Assembly (NCBI GenBank): GCA_019359155.1
Contig: JAHHHV010000079.1
Location: 1-64,000 of the forward strand
Reading direction: 5' to 3'
Length of the DNA: 64,000 nucleotides
Origin: Pegethrix bostrychoides GSE-TBD4-15B
GTDB lineage: Bacteria > Cyanobacteriota > Cyanobacteriia > Elainellales > Elainellaceae
Shown here: piece by piece, positions 8,990 to 17,875 of the stretch
Numbering within the stretch: the first letter of the stretch is position 1
Layout of the letters: each line of letters starts with the position of its first letter
Program-made: the position numbers and the translations under genes
The notes under the pieces: model-generated
The model's input: the letters and a program-made list of their open reading frames with translations, nothing else
Told to the model about the DNA's origin: nothing
Databases searched by the model: none

Positions 8990-9718
8990 CTAGGTCTCAA
9001 CTAAAATCACCATGCCCGACCCCACAACCGCCGGTCGGGCGACGGTCACGCCGTTTGGGTCGGTCACCTCAACTTGCCTGAACCCCTGCTTTTTGGCCTG
9101 CTTCAGCAGCAGTTCGGCTACCTGACGGCGTTCTGCGCTAGTTAAGCCATACCAGCGCTCGGCTAGACTCACCGTCAGCTGCTTCTGATTAAAGTTTGCC
9201 TGCACCGCCTGCACCAGATCGGCACCATAGGGTTCAGCCTGCTGGGTCAGCGCCTCAGCGATTTCGGCTTGAATTTGGCTGAGCCGCGCCTGATCTCGAT
9301 CCGGCTTGGGGATTGCAGGAGCCGTAACGGGGGCAGGCTGTCTGGCTCCTGCTGATTCGTGGCCAAGCAGCGCTGTCGGAATCCAGATCGACAGCCAGAT
9401 CGAGAGTGCCAACAGCCCAATCGCCATCGCCGTGAGCAACGCATCCGGCAGGTTCCGCAGCGGCGGGGGCAAAATTGGACGCAGCTTGGGCAACAGCGCT
9501 GCCCACTGACGGCTCAGCCATCTCAGTAGCGCTAGAGTCGTTTTCCAGATCAGCGGCACAAAGGCCAGCAAGATGCCGCCCAGCTGACCAAGCAGATTCA
9601 ACAGTGCTCGAAACGGTGAGCGCTGCTGAGATGGCGGCGTAGAACTTGATTTAGATTTTGGCTGAGATTCTGGCTCAGAAGATGATTTAGAAGATGATGC
9701 GACTGGCTCTTGAGACAT
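8990..9718 (-). CDS. conserved hypothetical membrane protein
   Basis: The 242-residue protein begins with a Ser/Pro/Lys-rich cytoplasmic-looking segment (1-32) and a hydrophobic segment near 40-62. A stronger transmembrane helix lies near 93-117 (LLTAMAIGLLALSIWLSIWI). The rest is a soluble domain of about 120 residues with ALTQQAEPYGADLVQAVQANF and LAERWYGLTSAERRQVAELLLKQAK, ending in a short beta-rich tail. I do not recognise a named domain. It resembles lineage-specific cyanobacterial hypothetical proteins. It is convergent with recA (15 bp gap) and divergent from panB. Confidence 0.75.
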   Translation of the reverse strand: MSQEPVASSSKSSSEPESQPKSKSSSTPPSQQRSPFRALLNLLGQLGGILLAFVPLIWKTTLALLRWLSRQWAALLPKLRPILPPPLRNLPDALLTAMAIGLLALSIWLSIWIPTALLGHESAGARQPAPVTAPAIPKPDRDQARLSQIQAEIAEALTQQAEPYGADLVQAVQANFNQKQLTVSLAERWYGLTSAERRQVAELLLKQAKKQGFRQVEVTDPNGVTVARPAVVGSGMVILVET

Positions 9719-9871
9719 AGCAGATTCCTCTAGAATGACAAGCTGGCTTCAATAAACTCGCTCCAGCCGCCATTTTCATACTCATTTTTATACTAAGGGA
9801 TTCTAAGCCATAAGCCGCTGCCGCTGCGGTATTCTGATAGAAAGCGATGCTGCAAGCACGGAGTTGTTCTG

Positions 9872-10660
9872 ATGGCAGTCACCACCCAAGAGCTGATTCG
9901 ATACAAGAAAGAAGGCCGCCCCATTGTGGCGCTGACTGCCTGGGACTATCTGATTGCGCGGGCCCTAGATGAAGCGGGCGTGGATCTGATTATGGTGGGC
10001 GACTCGCTGGCGATGGTGGCGCTGGGCTACAGCACGACGCTGCCAATTACCCTAGATGAGATGATCCATCATGCCAAGGCCGTGCGGCGCGGCGTGGAGC
10101 GGGCACTGCTAGTGGTGGATCTGCCGTTTATGAGTTATCAGGAAAGCCCGAAGCAGGCGCTCAGATCGGCAGGGCGGATCATCAAGACCACGGGAGCCAC
10201 GGCAGTGAAGCTGGAAGGCGGCTACCCAGACATGGTGGAAACGGTGGAGCGTCTGGTGCAGGCTGGGATTGCCGTGATGGGGCATATTGGCCTAACGCCG
10301 CAGTCGGTGCATCAGCTGGGCGGCTTTCGCAAGCAGGGCAAAACGGCTCAGGCGGCTGAGCAGATTTTGCGGCAGGCGGTGGCGCTTCAGGAGGCAGGCG
10401 CGTTCTCGATTGTGCTAGAGCATATCCCGGACGATCTGGCGCTGAAAGTTTCGCAGGAGCTGACGATTCCCACAGTCGGCATTGGCGCGGGGCCGCACTG
10501 TGACGGGCAGGTGCTAGTGACAGCAGATCTGCTGGGGATGTCGACCTGGCGACCGAGCTTTGCCAAAGCCTATACCAACCTGCATGAGACGATCACGCAG
10601 GCGGTACAGAGCTATGCTGAAGAAGTGAAGCAGCATCAGTTTCCTAAATCTACTTCCTAA
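9872..10660 (+). CDS. panB: 3-methyl-2-oxobutanoate hydroxymethyltransferase PanB
   Basis: PanB transfers a hydroxymethyl group from methylene-tetrahydrofolate to alpha-ketoisovalerate, giving ketopantoate for pantothenate and CoA synthesis. The 262-residue protein has the family length and motifs: [32 protein letters not shown], the LPFMSYQ strand, [22 protein letters not shown] and [14 protein letters not shown]. Start ATG 9872 matches the normal N-terminus. No other pantothenate gene is adjacent. The last codons run into a 13-bp tandem repeat. Confidence 0.97.
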   Translation: MAVTTQELIRYKKEGRPIVALTAWDYLIARALDEAGVDLIMVGDSLAMVALGYSTTLPITLDEMIHHAKAVRRGVERALLVVDLPFMSYQESPKQALRSAGRIIKTTGATAVKLEGGYPDMVETVERLVQAGIAVMGHIGLTPQSVHQLGGFRKQGKTAQAAEQILRQAVALQEAGAFSIVLEHIPDDLALKVSQELTIPTVGIGAGPHCDGQVLVTADLLGMSTWRPSFAKAYTNLHETITQAVQSYAEEVKQHQFPKSTS

Positions 10661-10710
10661 ATCTACTTCCTAAATCTACTTCCTAAATCTACTTCCTAAA
10701 TCTACTTCCT
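10643..10710 (+). repeat. 13-bp tandem repeat at the panB 3' end
   Basis: About five copies of a 13-bp unit (ttcctaaatctac) begin within the last codons of panB and run to the stop of the next, convergent gene. Each unit carries TAA, and because 13 is not a multiple of 3 the copies place stops in successive frames. Confidence 0.9.
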
Positions 10711-10714
10711 AACC

Positions 10715-12829
10715 TTACTGAAAATAAGCATTCACAGCAATTACCCCTGCCGAACTCTGGGCATCTGGACGCACCAGACCTGTGGCGTTAATCAACAGAT
10801 CGCGTTTTGCGCCAAATGCCTGAGCGCTGTCATTCACAGAGAGGTAGCTGCCGCCCCGCCAATCCAGCAAAACCGCCTCGTTGGTGCTCAGCTGCTGCTT
10901 GCCCTGTTGCTTTTGGTTCTTGTCGGCATAGGCTGAGCGAACTGCGGCAGCTAGGTTCTGGCCTGTGACTACCCCGGCGTTGAACAGCGCTTTGGGACGC
11001 TGCGCGGTCGCGAGGTTGTTGTCATAGTCGAGCTGGATGCGGTCGCCTGCAATCACGTTGAAATCAGTGATTTGATCAAGGCGATTCAGCTGTGATCCGG
11101 CCAAGGCGGCGCGCTGGGTTGCGCCCCGATAGAGAAACCAATCAGCTCCCAGTCCGCCCGTGAGTCGATCGGCTCCCAGCCCCCCCGTCAGCTGATCGCG
11201 GCCTGCGGTGCCAATCAGGTCGTCGTTGCCATTGGTGCCGCTGATGCTGCCCGAACCGCTCGAACCGCCTGAACCGCCCGAATTCGCCGCAGTCGCCCCA
11301 AACTCAAAGGCTCCTACATCAGCCTGTCCCACCCGACCCAAGCCGCGAGCATCTGTAGCGGGCGCTCCGGCAACGGCGCTATTGATGGCTGGACTGCCTG
11401 AGAGCAGGGCATGGGTGAGCAAGCCGCCGCCATTATCTTGGAGCGCGCCCAATTTGGGGTCGGCTACTCGGCTGTTGGCTGATATTCGGTCGTCGTTGGC
11501 CTGCGGAAACTGGATGTTGCCGCCGCCGTCGATGAACTGGCGGTTGGTATGCTGCTGAATATTCCAGGGATTGCCGCCGTTGAGGGCGCTGTTGTTGGCA
11601 AAGATTGTGTTGGTCAAGGTTACCGGAGCGTCATTGGCTGCCGTGATGCCGCCGCCCACCCAGCCCGCCCGGTTGTTGGCAAGGGTACTGTTGGTGATGT
11701 TGAGCGGTGCGCCGTAGGCCGTGATGCCGCCGCCATTGCGGTTGAAGTCATTGGCGGCTGGCGTTTCGCTAACCAGCGCTCGGTTTCCGGAAAACGTGCT
11801 GTTGGTGATCGCAGTCGGCGTGTCAAAGATCCACAGCCCGCCTCCCTGGCTTGTCGCACTGTTGTTGACAAACGCAGTCCGATTCAGCGTTAGACCGCGA
11901 TTATCTCCGTTGCTGAGCACGACTAGCCCGCCGCCATTGCCGCCGTTGCCGCCTGCCAACGCTGCCACCTGATTGTTTTGAAAGCTCGTGGCCTCAATGG
12001 TGACACTGTCTTGGGTACCCGTATAAAGATAAGCGCCGCCGCCTTCGGCCAGCCCTTGATTGCCTTCAAACAGCGTGCCGACAATCCGAATTGCGCCAGA
12101 TGCTTCGCTGGTTGAACTGGCTCGGTCGGTGAACAGCGCTCCGCCGTAGCCGCGCAGATCTGGGCGCGGTTGACCCGTCGCGAACCGGGCGGCAGTGGTG
12201 CGGTTGTTGATAAACTGCGAATTTTCAATCGTCAGCTTGCCGTTGAGGCTGTTGACCGCGCCACCGTTGATGCCTTCGTTGTTGGTAAAGCGGCTGTTGC
12301 GAATCGTAAACAGGCCAGGGCTGACAAAAGCAATTGCGCCTGCGCCGCGCTCGTTGTTGCCTGCGACGGCCTTGTTGCCATCAAACTGGCTGTTGAGTAC
12401 CGTCAGGTTGGTGTCCCATAGTGAAAATATGGCCCCACCGCCCTGGTCAGCCACGTTGTTTTTGAACCTGACGGACTCTAGGGTGAGGCTACCTTTGTTT
12501 TCAACCAGGATTGCGCCGCCCTGACTGGCAGTATAGCCATTCTCAAACGCCAGGTTTTTGATTGTGACATTGGTGTTGAAATCAACGTTAGAGTTGACAA
12601 ACAGGATCTGCGTCTTGTTCTGACCGCTGATTTTTAGATTTGCTGCGCCCATGCCGTCCAGCGTCAGATTTTTACCGGGCGCAATTTCAACTCGACTATT
12701 GAGGCTGATTGTCTGGTTGGCTAGCGCTGGCGCAAACCGAATCGTATCGTCTGAGCCTGCGGCTGTGACGGCGGCTCTCAGTGAACCGGCTCCGCTGTCG
12801 GCTGTAGATGTGACCGTGATAATTGCCAT
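10715..12829 (-). CDS. beta-helix surface protein with calcium-binding repeats and bluetail domain
   Basis: The 704-residue protein (ATG 12829; the TTG at 12856 is less likely) starts with ITVTSTADSGAGSLRAAV, typical of CSLREA/choice-of-anchor beta-helix proteins. Residues ~60-500 are right-handed beta-helix coils with recurring NSTFSNNRA-like turns, ending in a choice-of-anchor-type DARGLGRVGQADVGAFEF segment. A Gly/Ser linker and RTX-like repeats GNDDLIGTAGRDQLTGGLG follow (about 530-565). The end, with AVLLDWRGGSYLSVNDSAQ, matches the cyanobacterial bluetail C-terminal domain. There is no classical signal peptide, consistent with type I secretion. It is probably exported to the surface; the ligand is unknown. 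Confidence 0.82.
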   Translation of the reverse strand: MAIITVTSTADSGAGSLRAAVTAAGSDDTIRFAPALANQTISLNSRVEIAPGKNLTLDGMGAANLKISGQNKTQILFVNSNVDFNTNVTIKNLAFENGYTASQGGAILVENKGSLTLESVRFKNNVADQGGGAIFSLWDTNLTVLNSQFDGNKAVAGNNERGAGAIAFVSPGLFTIRNSRFTNNEGINGGAVNSLNGKLTIENSQFINNRTTAARFATGQPRPDLRGYGGALFTDRASSTSEASGAIRIVGTLFEGNQGLAEGGGAYLYTGTQDSVTIEATSFQNNQVAALAGGNGGNGGGLVVLSNGDNRGLTLNRTAFVNNSATSQGGGLWIFDTPTAITNSTFSGNRALVSETPAANDFNRNGGGITAYGAPLNITNSTLANNRAGWVGGGITAANDAPVTLTNTIFANNSALNGGNPWNIQQHTNRQFIDGGGNIQFPQANDDRISANSRVADPKLGALQDNGGGLLTHALLSGSPAINSAVAGAPATDARGLGRVGQADVGAFEFGATAANSGGSGGSSGSGSISGTNGNDDLIGTAGRDQLTGGLGADRLTGGLGADWFLYRGATQRAALAGSQLNRLDQITDFNVIAGDRIQLDYDNNLATAQRPKALFNAGVVTGQNLAAAVRSAYADKNQKQQGKQQLSTNEAVLLDWRGGSYLSVNDSAQAFGAKRDLLINATGLVRPDAQSSAGVIAVNAYFQ

Positions 12830-13376
12830 GTGAATCCTCGCTAAATCAGGCTGCAATTCTGCGCTTTGCTAGAGGCAAAGCGTGGTCTATCGCGGCATGA
12901 TGGGAACTACAGTTAGAGCTAGGCTTTTGGCCAAACTTAGAATAGATCTGTATGAATAGCCACAGCTGTTCTGCAAGTAATTCAAAACAGATCCAGAGAT
13001 TATCTCAATATCTCGTCAGATATTTTTCTATGTTGATGCTTTGTCTAGTCAGAGAAGGATACAGAGTCGCAATTCTGATTGATTGATCAGATCACTCAGA
13101 ATTAGATTGCTGAGACATTGCTCCTCAAGCTGAGCAGACGAAAGCAGAGTACAAGCATGAACTCTCGCCCTCTTAGGTTTTCAGATATTCTTCAGAGCAA
13201 CCGGAAGAGAGCTTGTGATAATTTAAAGCTGAGCGCGTGACTTCCATCACATGAATCTGTGCCAGTATTCATCAGCAACGCTATGCTGATCTGTGAGAGT
13301 ATGTTCTAGGATAGAATTTAGCCTTTTCCAGCATTAATCTCTGATATTCGTCACTACAGGCTAGAGACACATACTC
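12830..13376. other. gene-poor intergenic region
   Basis: I see no convincing gene here. Short ORFs, such as a 27-codon one at 13157-13240, lack support. A 10-bp inverted pair (gagagtatgt at 13295-13304 and its complement at 13369-13378) is separated by 64 bp. The promoter of the beta-helix gene should lie at the left side. Confidence 0.5.
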
Positions 13377-13616
13377 TCAGCTACTCTTGGCTTGCACTGG
13401 ATAACGCACCATTGAAACGTAAACTACAGCCAGCGTCAGACGATTCCAGTTAGGCTGATTGAGGATGAATAGAATATCTCCAGCCAGCGCTGCCCAACCG
13501 ACTGGGCCGAGTATGAGTGCAATTGTTTGGCTCATGCCCATATAAATCGCGAAAGGTGAGAGATGATCCAGCATATTCTGGAACGGTTTGACAACCACAG
13601 CAGCAAATCCAAACAT
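13377..13616 (-). CDS. small hypothetical membrane protein
   Basis: The 79-residue product has two likely membrane segments (about 20-45 with IYMGMSQTIALILGPVGWAALAGDILFIL, and about 60-72). I do not recognise it. No strong Shine-Dalgarno sequence precedes the ATG. A hairpin with an 8-bp stem (13629-13636 with 13655-13662) lies just upstream. It stands alone in gene-poor DNA. Coding is plausible from its composition but unproven. Confidence 0.35.
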   Translation of the reverse strand: MFGFAAVVVKPFQNMLDHLSPFAIYMGMSQTIALILGPVGWAALAGDILFILNQPNWNRLTLAVVYVSMVRYPVQAKSS

Positions 13617-14149
13617 AGCTTGAGTGTACTCAGGCTAAGATCAGTAAGCCGTTGAGCCTGAGCCGTATTCTCAAAACTATCGTCACGATACCGATACTCT
13701 GGGCAGTTTTCTGAACGAGCAGACGAGGCTTTCAGGGTTTACAGTTCAGAAGTTAAACTGTTATTTCAAAGTCAGCAGTACTGTCACCGACCTAGATTGA
13801 CTGACAAAACTCGAATCGCCCTCACCCCAACCAATCTCCCGCCCTGGGAGATGGGCTTTAAGACGGATTCTCTGATCCGGTTCCCTCTTCTCCCACCGGG
13901 GAGAAGAAGTTGAAGGTCTTCATAAGCTAAACCGACATGCCCTGGGAAAAACTGAAAAATGGCAGCTATTCAGTTTAAGCCGTTTTTGAGCGTTCCGCGA
14001 AAAAAGGCAAATAGCTGTTTAATACTGATGAGAGAATGAAGCGTCATCAGAGAAGCCTAAATGCTAGGCAGTCATTTCAGGCTATTCTTTTACGCTGATA
14101 CTAATTCTTTAGACTCGACAAATGACTCTTTCATGGACATCTAGACTAC
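13617..14149. other. intergenic region with several hairpins
   Basis: There is no credible ORF. It contains a hairpin at 13629-13662, a C-rich paired-hairpin element at 13820-13910, and two smaller stem-loops near 14023-14075 (CTGATGA/TCATCAG and GCCTA/TAGGC). These could be repeat remnants or an unrecognised RNA; the sequence does not decide. Confidence 0.45.
13820..13910. repeat. C-rich double-hairpin repeat, probable dispersed cyanobacterial repeat
   Basis: Starting CCCTCACCCCAACC, the element has two adjacent stem-loops: ATCTCCC/GGGAGAT around 13834-13852 and CTTCTCCC/GGGAGAAG around 13886-13907. Elements of this type (CCCTCACCC... with CTCCC...GGGAG hairpins) are common between genes in many cyanobacteria. 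Only this copy was noticed in the window. Confidence 0.5.
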
Positions 14150-14680
14150 CTATGCTCCGTGGCTATAGTGTAGGTCAGCGCCCGCTAGCTCTGCGCCAGT
14201 TAGATTAGCACCCTGCAGATCAGCATGAGCTAGGTTGGCATAACTCAAATTGGCATAGCGCAGGTCGGCACAACGCAAATCAGCATGACTCAGATCAGCG
14301 TTGGCCAAATCGGCTAGCCGCAGATCGGCGTGGCTTAGGGAGCCGCAGTGCAGATCGGCGTGGCTTAAAGTGGCGCGAATCAGCGTAGCACGGCTCAGAT
14401 TGGCGGCAATGAGCGCGGCGTGGCTCAAGTCCGTGCGCCAGAGAAAGGCTCTCGATAAATCTGCATCACAGAGGTTAGCCCGACGCAAGACTGCTCCAGA
14501 TAGGTTCGACTTGGACAAATCTGCTGCAACTAAGCTCACGCCTGCCAGCCAAGCCTCTAGCAAATGCACCTGCCGTAGCGCAACGCCATTGAACTCGCGC
14601 CGCCCTAGCCTATAGCTTTGCAGCAGTCGAACTGCGCTGATCTCTTCTAGTGCCCCTATCCCGGCTTGCATGACCTGCAT
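14150..14680 (-). CDS. pentapeptide repeat protein
   Basis: Residues ~50-170 of this 176-residue protein are tandem A(D/N)LxX pentapeptides (for example ADLSH, ANLSR, ADLRC) predicted to form a right-handed quadrilateral beta helix. The N-terminal ~45 residues are a helical cap (MQAGIGALEEISAVRLLQSY). The family is greatly expanded in cyanobacteria and mostly of unknown function. No signal peptide is visible. The start is ATG 14680; M4 is an alternative. It lies 14 bp after a 48-codon membrane ORF on the same strand and is probably co-transcribed with it. Confidence 0.85.
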   Translation of the reverse strand: MQVMQAGIGALEEISAVRLLQSYRLGRREFNGVALRQVHLLEAWLAGVSLVAADLSKSNLSGAVLRRANLCDADLSRAFLWRTDLSHAALIAANLSRATLIRATLSHADLHCGSLSHADLRLADLANADLSHADLRCADLRYANLSYANLAHADLQGANLTGAELAGADLHYSHGA

Positions 14681-14694
14681 TCAGAAGTTAGGGC

Positions 14695-14841
14695 TTAGTG
14701 CAACAAGCTAAGCCAGAGCAACAAGGTCGCGGAGATCGCAACGAAGCTCTGCAACAAATAGCGTTGATCTGGGGTTGATTGGGTGGCTGCATAAACAGCA
14801 ACGCGGGCTTGACGAGACTCTGACTGATAATGGCGATTCAT
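14695..14841 (-). CDS. 48-residue single-pass membrane protein (small ORF)
   Basis: This ORF starts at ATG 14841, preceded at proper spacing by AGGAAG, and ends 14 bp before the pentapeptide-repeat gene. The product begins MNRHYQSESRQARVAVYAA and ends in a hydrophobic helix (about 29-47, containing SFVAISATLLLWLSLL). It is soluble and charged first, then membrane-spanning. I do not recognise a family. The good ribosome-binding site and operon position support it. Confidence 0.5.
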   Translation of the reverse strand: MNRHYQSESRQARVAVYAATQSTPDQRYLLQSFVAISATLLLWLSLLH

Positions 14842-14988
14842 ATTGGGGCTTCCTGATAACGACTGAATTTGTAAACGTATCTATCTGTAATGTAGTGTAA
14901 CGAAATATTTACATAAATGCAATCTCTTCTCAGATTGACCTCAGGTTTGAGTTTAGATTTGGGTTTAGATTTGGACTGGTTGCTGGAA

Positions 14989-16128
14989 TCAACCAGCGCT
15001 CTTATAAAACGGACGCTTCACTACAGTGGCCGGATATAGCTTGCCGCGAATCTCCACCTCCAAAATTTGGCCTAGCTTGGCAAACTCTGTCGGCACATAA
15101 CCCAGCGCAATTGGATAGCCCAGAGTTGGCGACAGGCTACCGCTGGTAATTTTCCCGATGGGATTGCCGCCTTGCCAAATCGAGTAGTCATGCCGAGCGA
15201 TGTTGCGACCTGTCATTTGCAAACCCACCAGCCGCTGCCCCACGCCAGCCTGCTTTTGCTTAAGCAAAACTTCGCGCCCCACAAACTCGCCGACGCGCTC
15301 AAGCTGCACCAGCCAGCCCAGCCCCGCTTCAAGCGGCGTTGTACCATCGTCAATATCCTGTCCATAGAGCGCCATTGCCGCCTCTAGCCTCAGCGTGTCG
15401 CGTGCCCCTAAGCCGCAGGGCAAAACGCCTGCCGCCAGTAGCGCTTCCCAAAGTGCCCGCCCGCTGACCGCATCCAGCATCACCTCAAAGCCATCCTCAC
15501 CCGTGTAGCCCGTCCGCGCCAGAAATCCTGTGCCGCCCATCACCTGACTCTCGGTGTGGCCAAACCGCTGCACGGTTGAGAGATCGGCTTGTACAAAGGG
15601 CTGTAGCGCAGTTGCCGCCTCTGGCCCCTGGATCGCCAGCAGCAGCAGCTCAGATCGATCTTCTAGGTGGATAGCAGCATCTAGATGCGCCAGAAACCAG
15701 TCTTTGTCTTTCTGCGTCGTGGCGGCATTGACAATCGCCATCATCTGCTGGTCACCCGCTGCATCAAAGCCCTGATCGTAGAAAATCAGATCGTCAATAA
15801 TGCCGCCGCTGGGATTGAGCAAGACGGTGTATTGCGCTGCGCCGACTGTGAGCTGGCTTAAGTCCGTGGGCACTAGCTTTTGCAGCTGCTGGAGCAGATT
15901 CTTGCCCCGGAAGCAGAATTTGCCCATATGCGAAATATCAAACAGTCCTGCCCGTTGGCGCACCGCCTCATGCTCTTTGGTAATGCCGCTGTACTGTACC
16001 GGCATTTCCCAGCCTGAAAACGGCACGATCCGAGCGTTTAGGGCGGCATGGCGGTCATAGAGAGCCGTGCGGCGGAGAGTATTGGGCAAAGCAGGCGAAG
16101 CATCGGGGATCATGGGGGCTTGTATCAC
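14989..16128 (-). CDS. gcvT: aminomethyltransferase, glycine cleavage T protein
   Basis: GcvT transfers the methylene group of glycine from the H-protein lipoyl arm to tetrahydrofolate, releasing ammonia. In cyanobacteria this serves photorespiratory glycine breakdown. The 379-residue protein has RRTALYDRHAALNARIVPFSGWEMPVQY, FDISHMGK, the ARTGYTGEDGFEV motif, GLGARDTLRLEAAMALYG and a C-terminal GKITSGSLSPTLG region. The GTG start at 16128 may be replaced by ATG at 16113. gcvH and gcvP are not in the window. Confidence 0.96.
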   Translation of the reverse strand: MIQAPMIPDASPALPNTLRRTALYDRHAALNARIVPFSGWEMPVQYSGITKEHEAVRQRAGLFDISHMGKFCFRGKNLLQQLQKLVPTDLSQLTVGAAQYTVLLNPSGGIIDDLIFYDQGFDAAGDQQMMAIVNAATTQKDKDWFLAHLDAAIHLEDRSELLLLAIQGPEAATALQPFVQADLSTVQRFGHTESQVMGGTGFLARTGYTGEDGFEVMLDAVSGRALWEALLAAGVLPCGLGARDTLRLEAAMALYGQDIDDGTTPLEAGLGWLVQLERVGEFVGREVLLKQKQAGVGQRLVGLQMTGRNIARHDYSIWQGGNPIGKITSGSLSPTLGYPIALGYVPTEFAKLGQILEVEIRGKLYPATVVKRPFYKSAG

Positions 16129-16191
16129 TCACGGCAGACTAGCTGCATTGAGCCTAGCGCACCTAGCGCTAACGGTGCTATCGAGTGGCAG

Positions 16192-17199
16192 CTATCGAGT
16201 TGAGCGGACTGGCAGCTTGATAGTTTCTAAGGCAGCCATTGGCTTGGCAACCTCACAGGGCTTGAGCGCAATTGCAAACAAGCTTTTCCAGGTCGAGAGG
16301 TTGCTCGGCATAGCTAAAGCTGAGCGGATTCCTGTTGTGATGGCCTGCCGCTTTTGGCCAGTCTGATGCTCATACCAAGCCCGCCAGAGCAAAAACTTTT
16401 GAATATGCTGAGCCGCAGAGAGCGGACGGCGGTTGGTCAACTCAGGCAGCGGCGGCGGCTGACCGCGATCTAGGGCATCAAGCCCATCGACCTGCCGCTG
16501 CCGCTGAAGTTCGCGGGCGACCGAATCAAAAAACTCCCGCTCAACCGTGCTGCAAGTATGCGTGATGGAGGTGCGATGCAGCCGATACTGATACCAGACT
16601 CCGGGCTGATACCAGACGCGGCAGGCTTCTCCTAGACGCAGCTGGAAGTCAATATCTTCGCCAGTTGTGAAGTAGGGCCGAAAGCCGCCAATCCCACGCG
16701 CCAGCTCGGCTCGGAGCGCATAGGTGCAAAAGTGGGTACGGACGAATCCGGCAGATAGCTCTGAGGTAATCTCTTCAGATAGGCCGCTATCGTTGAACTC
16801 TACTAAGGTTGCCCCCTTGGGATCAATGGCGGCATAGCCTCCGCAGACTGCACCAAATTCAGGATGCTGATCTAGCCACTGCACCTGCTGAAAGATCCGG
16901 TCTGCAGGATAGAGATCATCTGCATCGCAGCGCACCAAGAACTTGCCTTGAGCCGCAGAGAGGCCAACGTTGAGGGTAGCTGCAATTCCTTTTACGGGGC
17001 TGTGGATCAGCCGCAGGCGGCTATCAGAAATGCTGTTCACCCGCTCGCACGAGCCGTCGGTGGAGCCATTGTTAACCACAATTACTTCCATTGGGAGCCG
17101 CTGCTCTTTCAAAATCGAAGAGAGTGCAGAAACCACATAGCGTTCAGCGTTGTAAAGCGGCACAATTACGCTGACTAAAACCGACTTGGGATACACCAT
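16192..17199 (-). CDS. family 2 glycosyltransferase
   Basis: The 335-residue GT-A enzyme has VSVIVPLYNAERYVVSALSS at the N-terminus, VVNNGSTDGS and the metal-binding CDADD (about 98-102). The W-based catalytic region then appears as GEDIDFQLRLGEACRVWYQ. The C-terminal ~90 residues include a helical tail with KFLLWRAWYEHQTGQKRQA. The substrate is unknown. It lies on the same strand as, and 676 bp downstream of, a four-gene array of shorter GT2 paralogs, but its sequence is distinctly different. ATG 17199 follows AGGAGTAGCCC, a good ribosome-binding site. Confidence 0.88.
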   Translation of the reverse strand: MVYPKSVLVSVIVPLYNAERYVVSALSSILKEQRLPMEVIVVNNGSTDGSCERVNSISDSRLRLIHSPVKGIAATLNVGLSAAQGKFLVRCDADDLYPADRIFQQVQWLDQHPEFGAVCGGYAAIDPKGATLVEFNDSGLSEEITSELSAGFVRTHFCTYALRAELARGIGGFRPYFTTGEDIDFQLRLGEACRVWYQPGVWYQYRLHRTSITHTCSTVEREFFDSVARELQRQRQVDGLDALDRGQPPPLPELTNRRPLSAAQHIQKFLLWRAWYEHQTGQKRQAITTGIRSALAMPSNLSTWKSLFAIALKPCEVAKPMAALETIKLPVRSTR

Positions 17200-17875
17200 G
17201 GGCTACTCCTCATGCTCGTCAAAACTACTCAGGGCGAATACTAAGCTGTGGGAAATTACAGTCGTGCGACATTCATCTGTCAAACTTTGCATCCCGCGCG
17301 ACTCATAATCCTGCATCACATGTATCAACAAGAGCCGCCATCAGACGGAATCTGTCTTGAAACCTGTTATTGAAGCCTGTATCAAAACCTATATCGAAAA
17401 TTTTCCCCAGCGATTTTTACTGATTTGCGTTTTACTGGGTTTCACGCAGGGCTCACGAACGCTACATCTTAACGAATGCTTTTACATCTAGCCTATGCGG
17501 CCATTCTAAGTGAGCAATCTACAGGCTTAGTAAAGCATGGCTCCTCCATGCTGAATATGATCTAACTCACTTCGGCTGAGATTGATCGGGGTCAGGCTTA
17601 AGGGGAATTTCTTCCGTGATTCTACTAAATTCATAGCTAGAATGCTAATTTTCAACGTCTTTTTGCTGGTTTTTTCCGTAGTCTCACGCGAATATAAAGA
17701 GCGAATGATACATGGCGATATCATGTGATTAAAACTTACAGTTTTGGGTACTCTAGGAGGCTTTGACCCGCTATAGTTCGCAAAGCCTCTGTCTAATAAA
17801 GCACTAAGCGCAGCGCAGCGGTTCAGTCTGTGGGCTTAGATTTATGGGTTCAAACTATGGCCTTGGATTGTGGCC
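17200..17875. other. 676-bp gap in the glycosyltransferase cluster
   Basis: This region contains no supported gene. It has a 9-bp stem-loop (gaggctttg 17757-17765 with its complement at 17781-17789), possibly a terminator-like structure after the four-gene glycosyltransferase array although no T-run follows on the relevant strand, and a smaller hairpin (gcatgg/ccatgc) near 17533-17549. It should also hold the promoter of the 16192-17199 gene. Confidence 0.5.

Noticed and set aside
13157-13240. 27-codon plus-strand ORF
   Set aside because: Too short and lacks a Shine-Dalgarno sequence or conserved features.
17527-17724. 65-codon minus-strand ORF in the glycosyltransferase gap
   Set aside because: Composition is Ser/Lys/Ile-rich without domain features, and there is no ribosome-binding site; chance ORF in AT-rich DNA.
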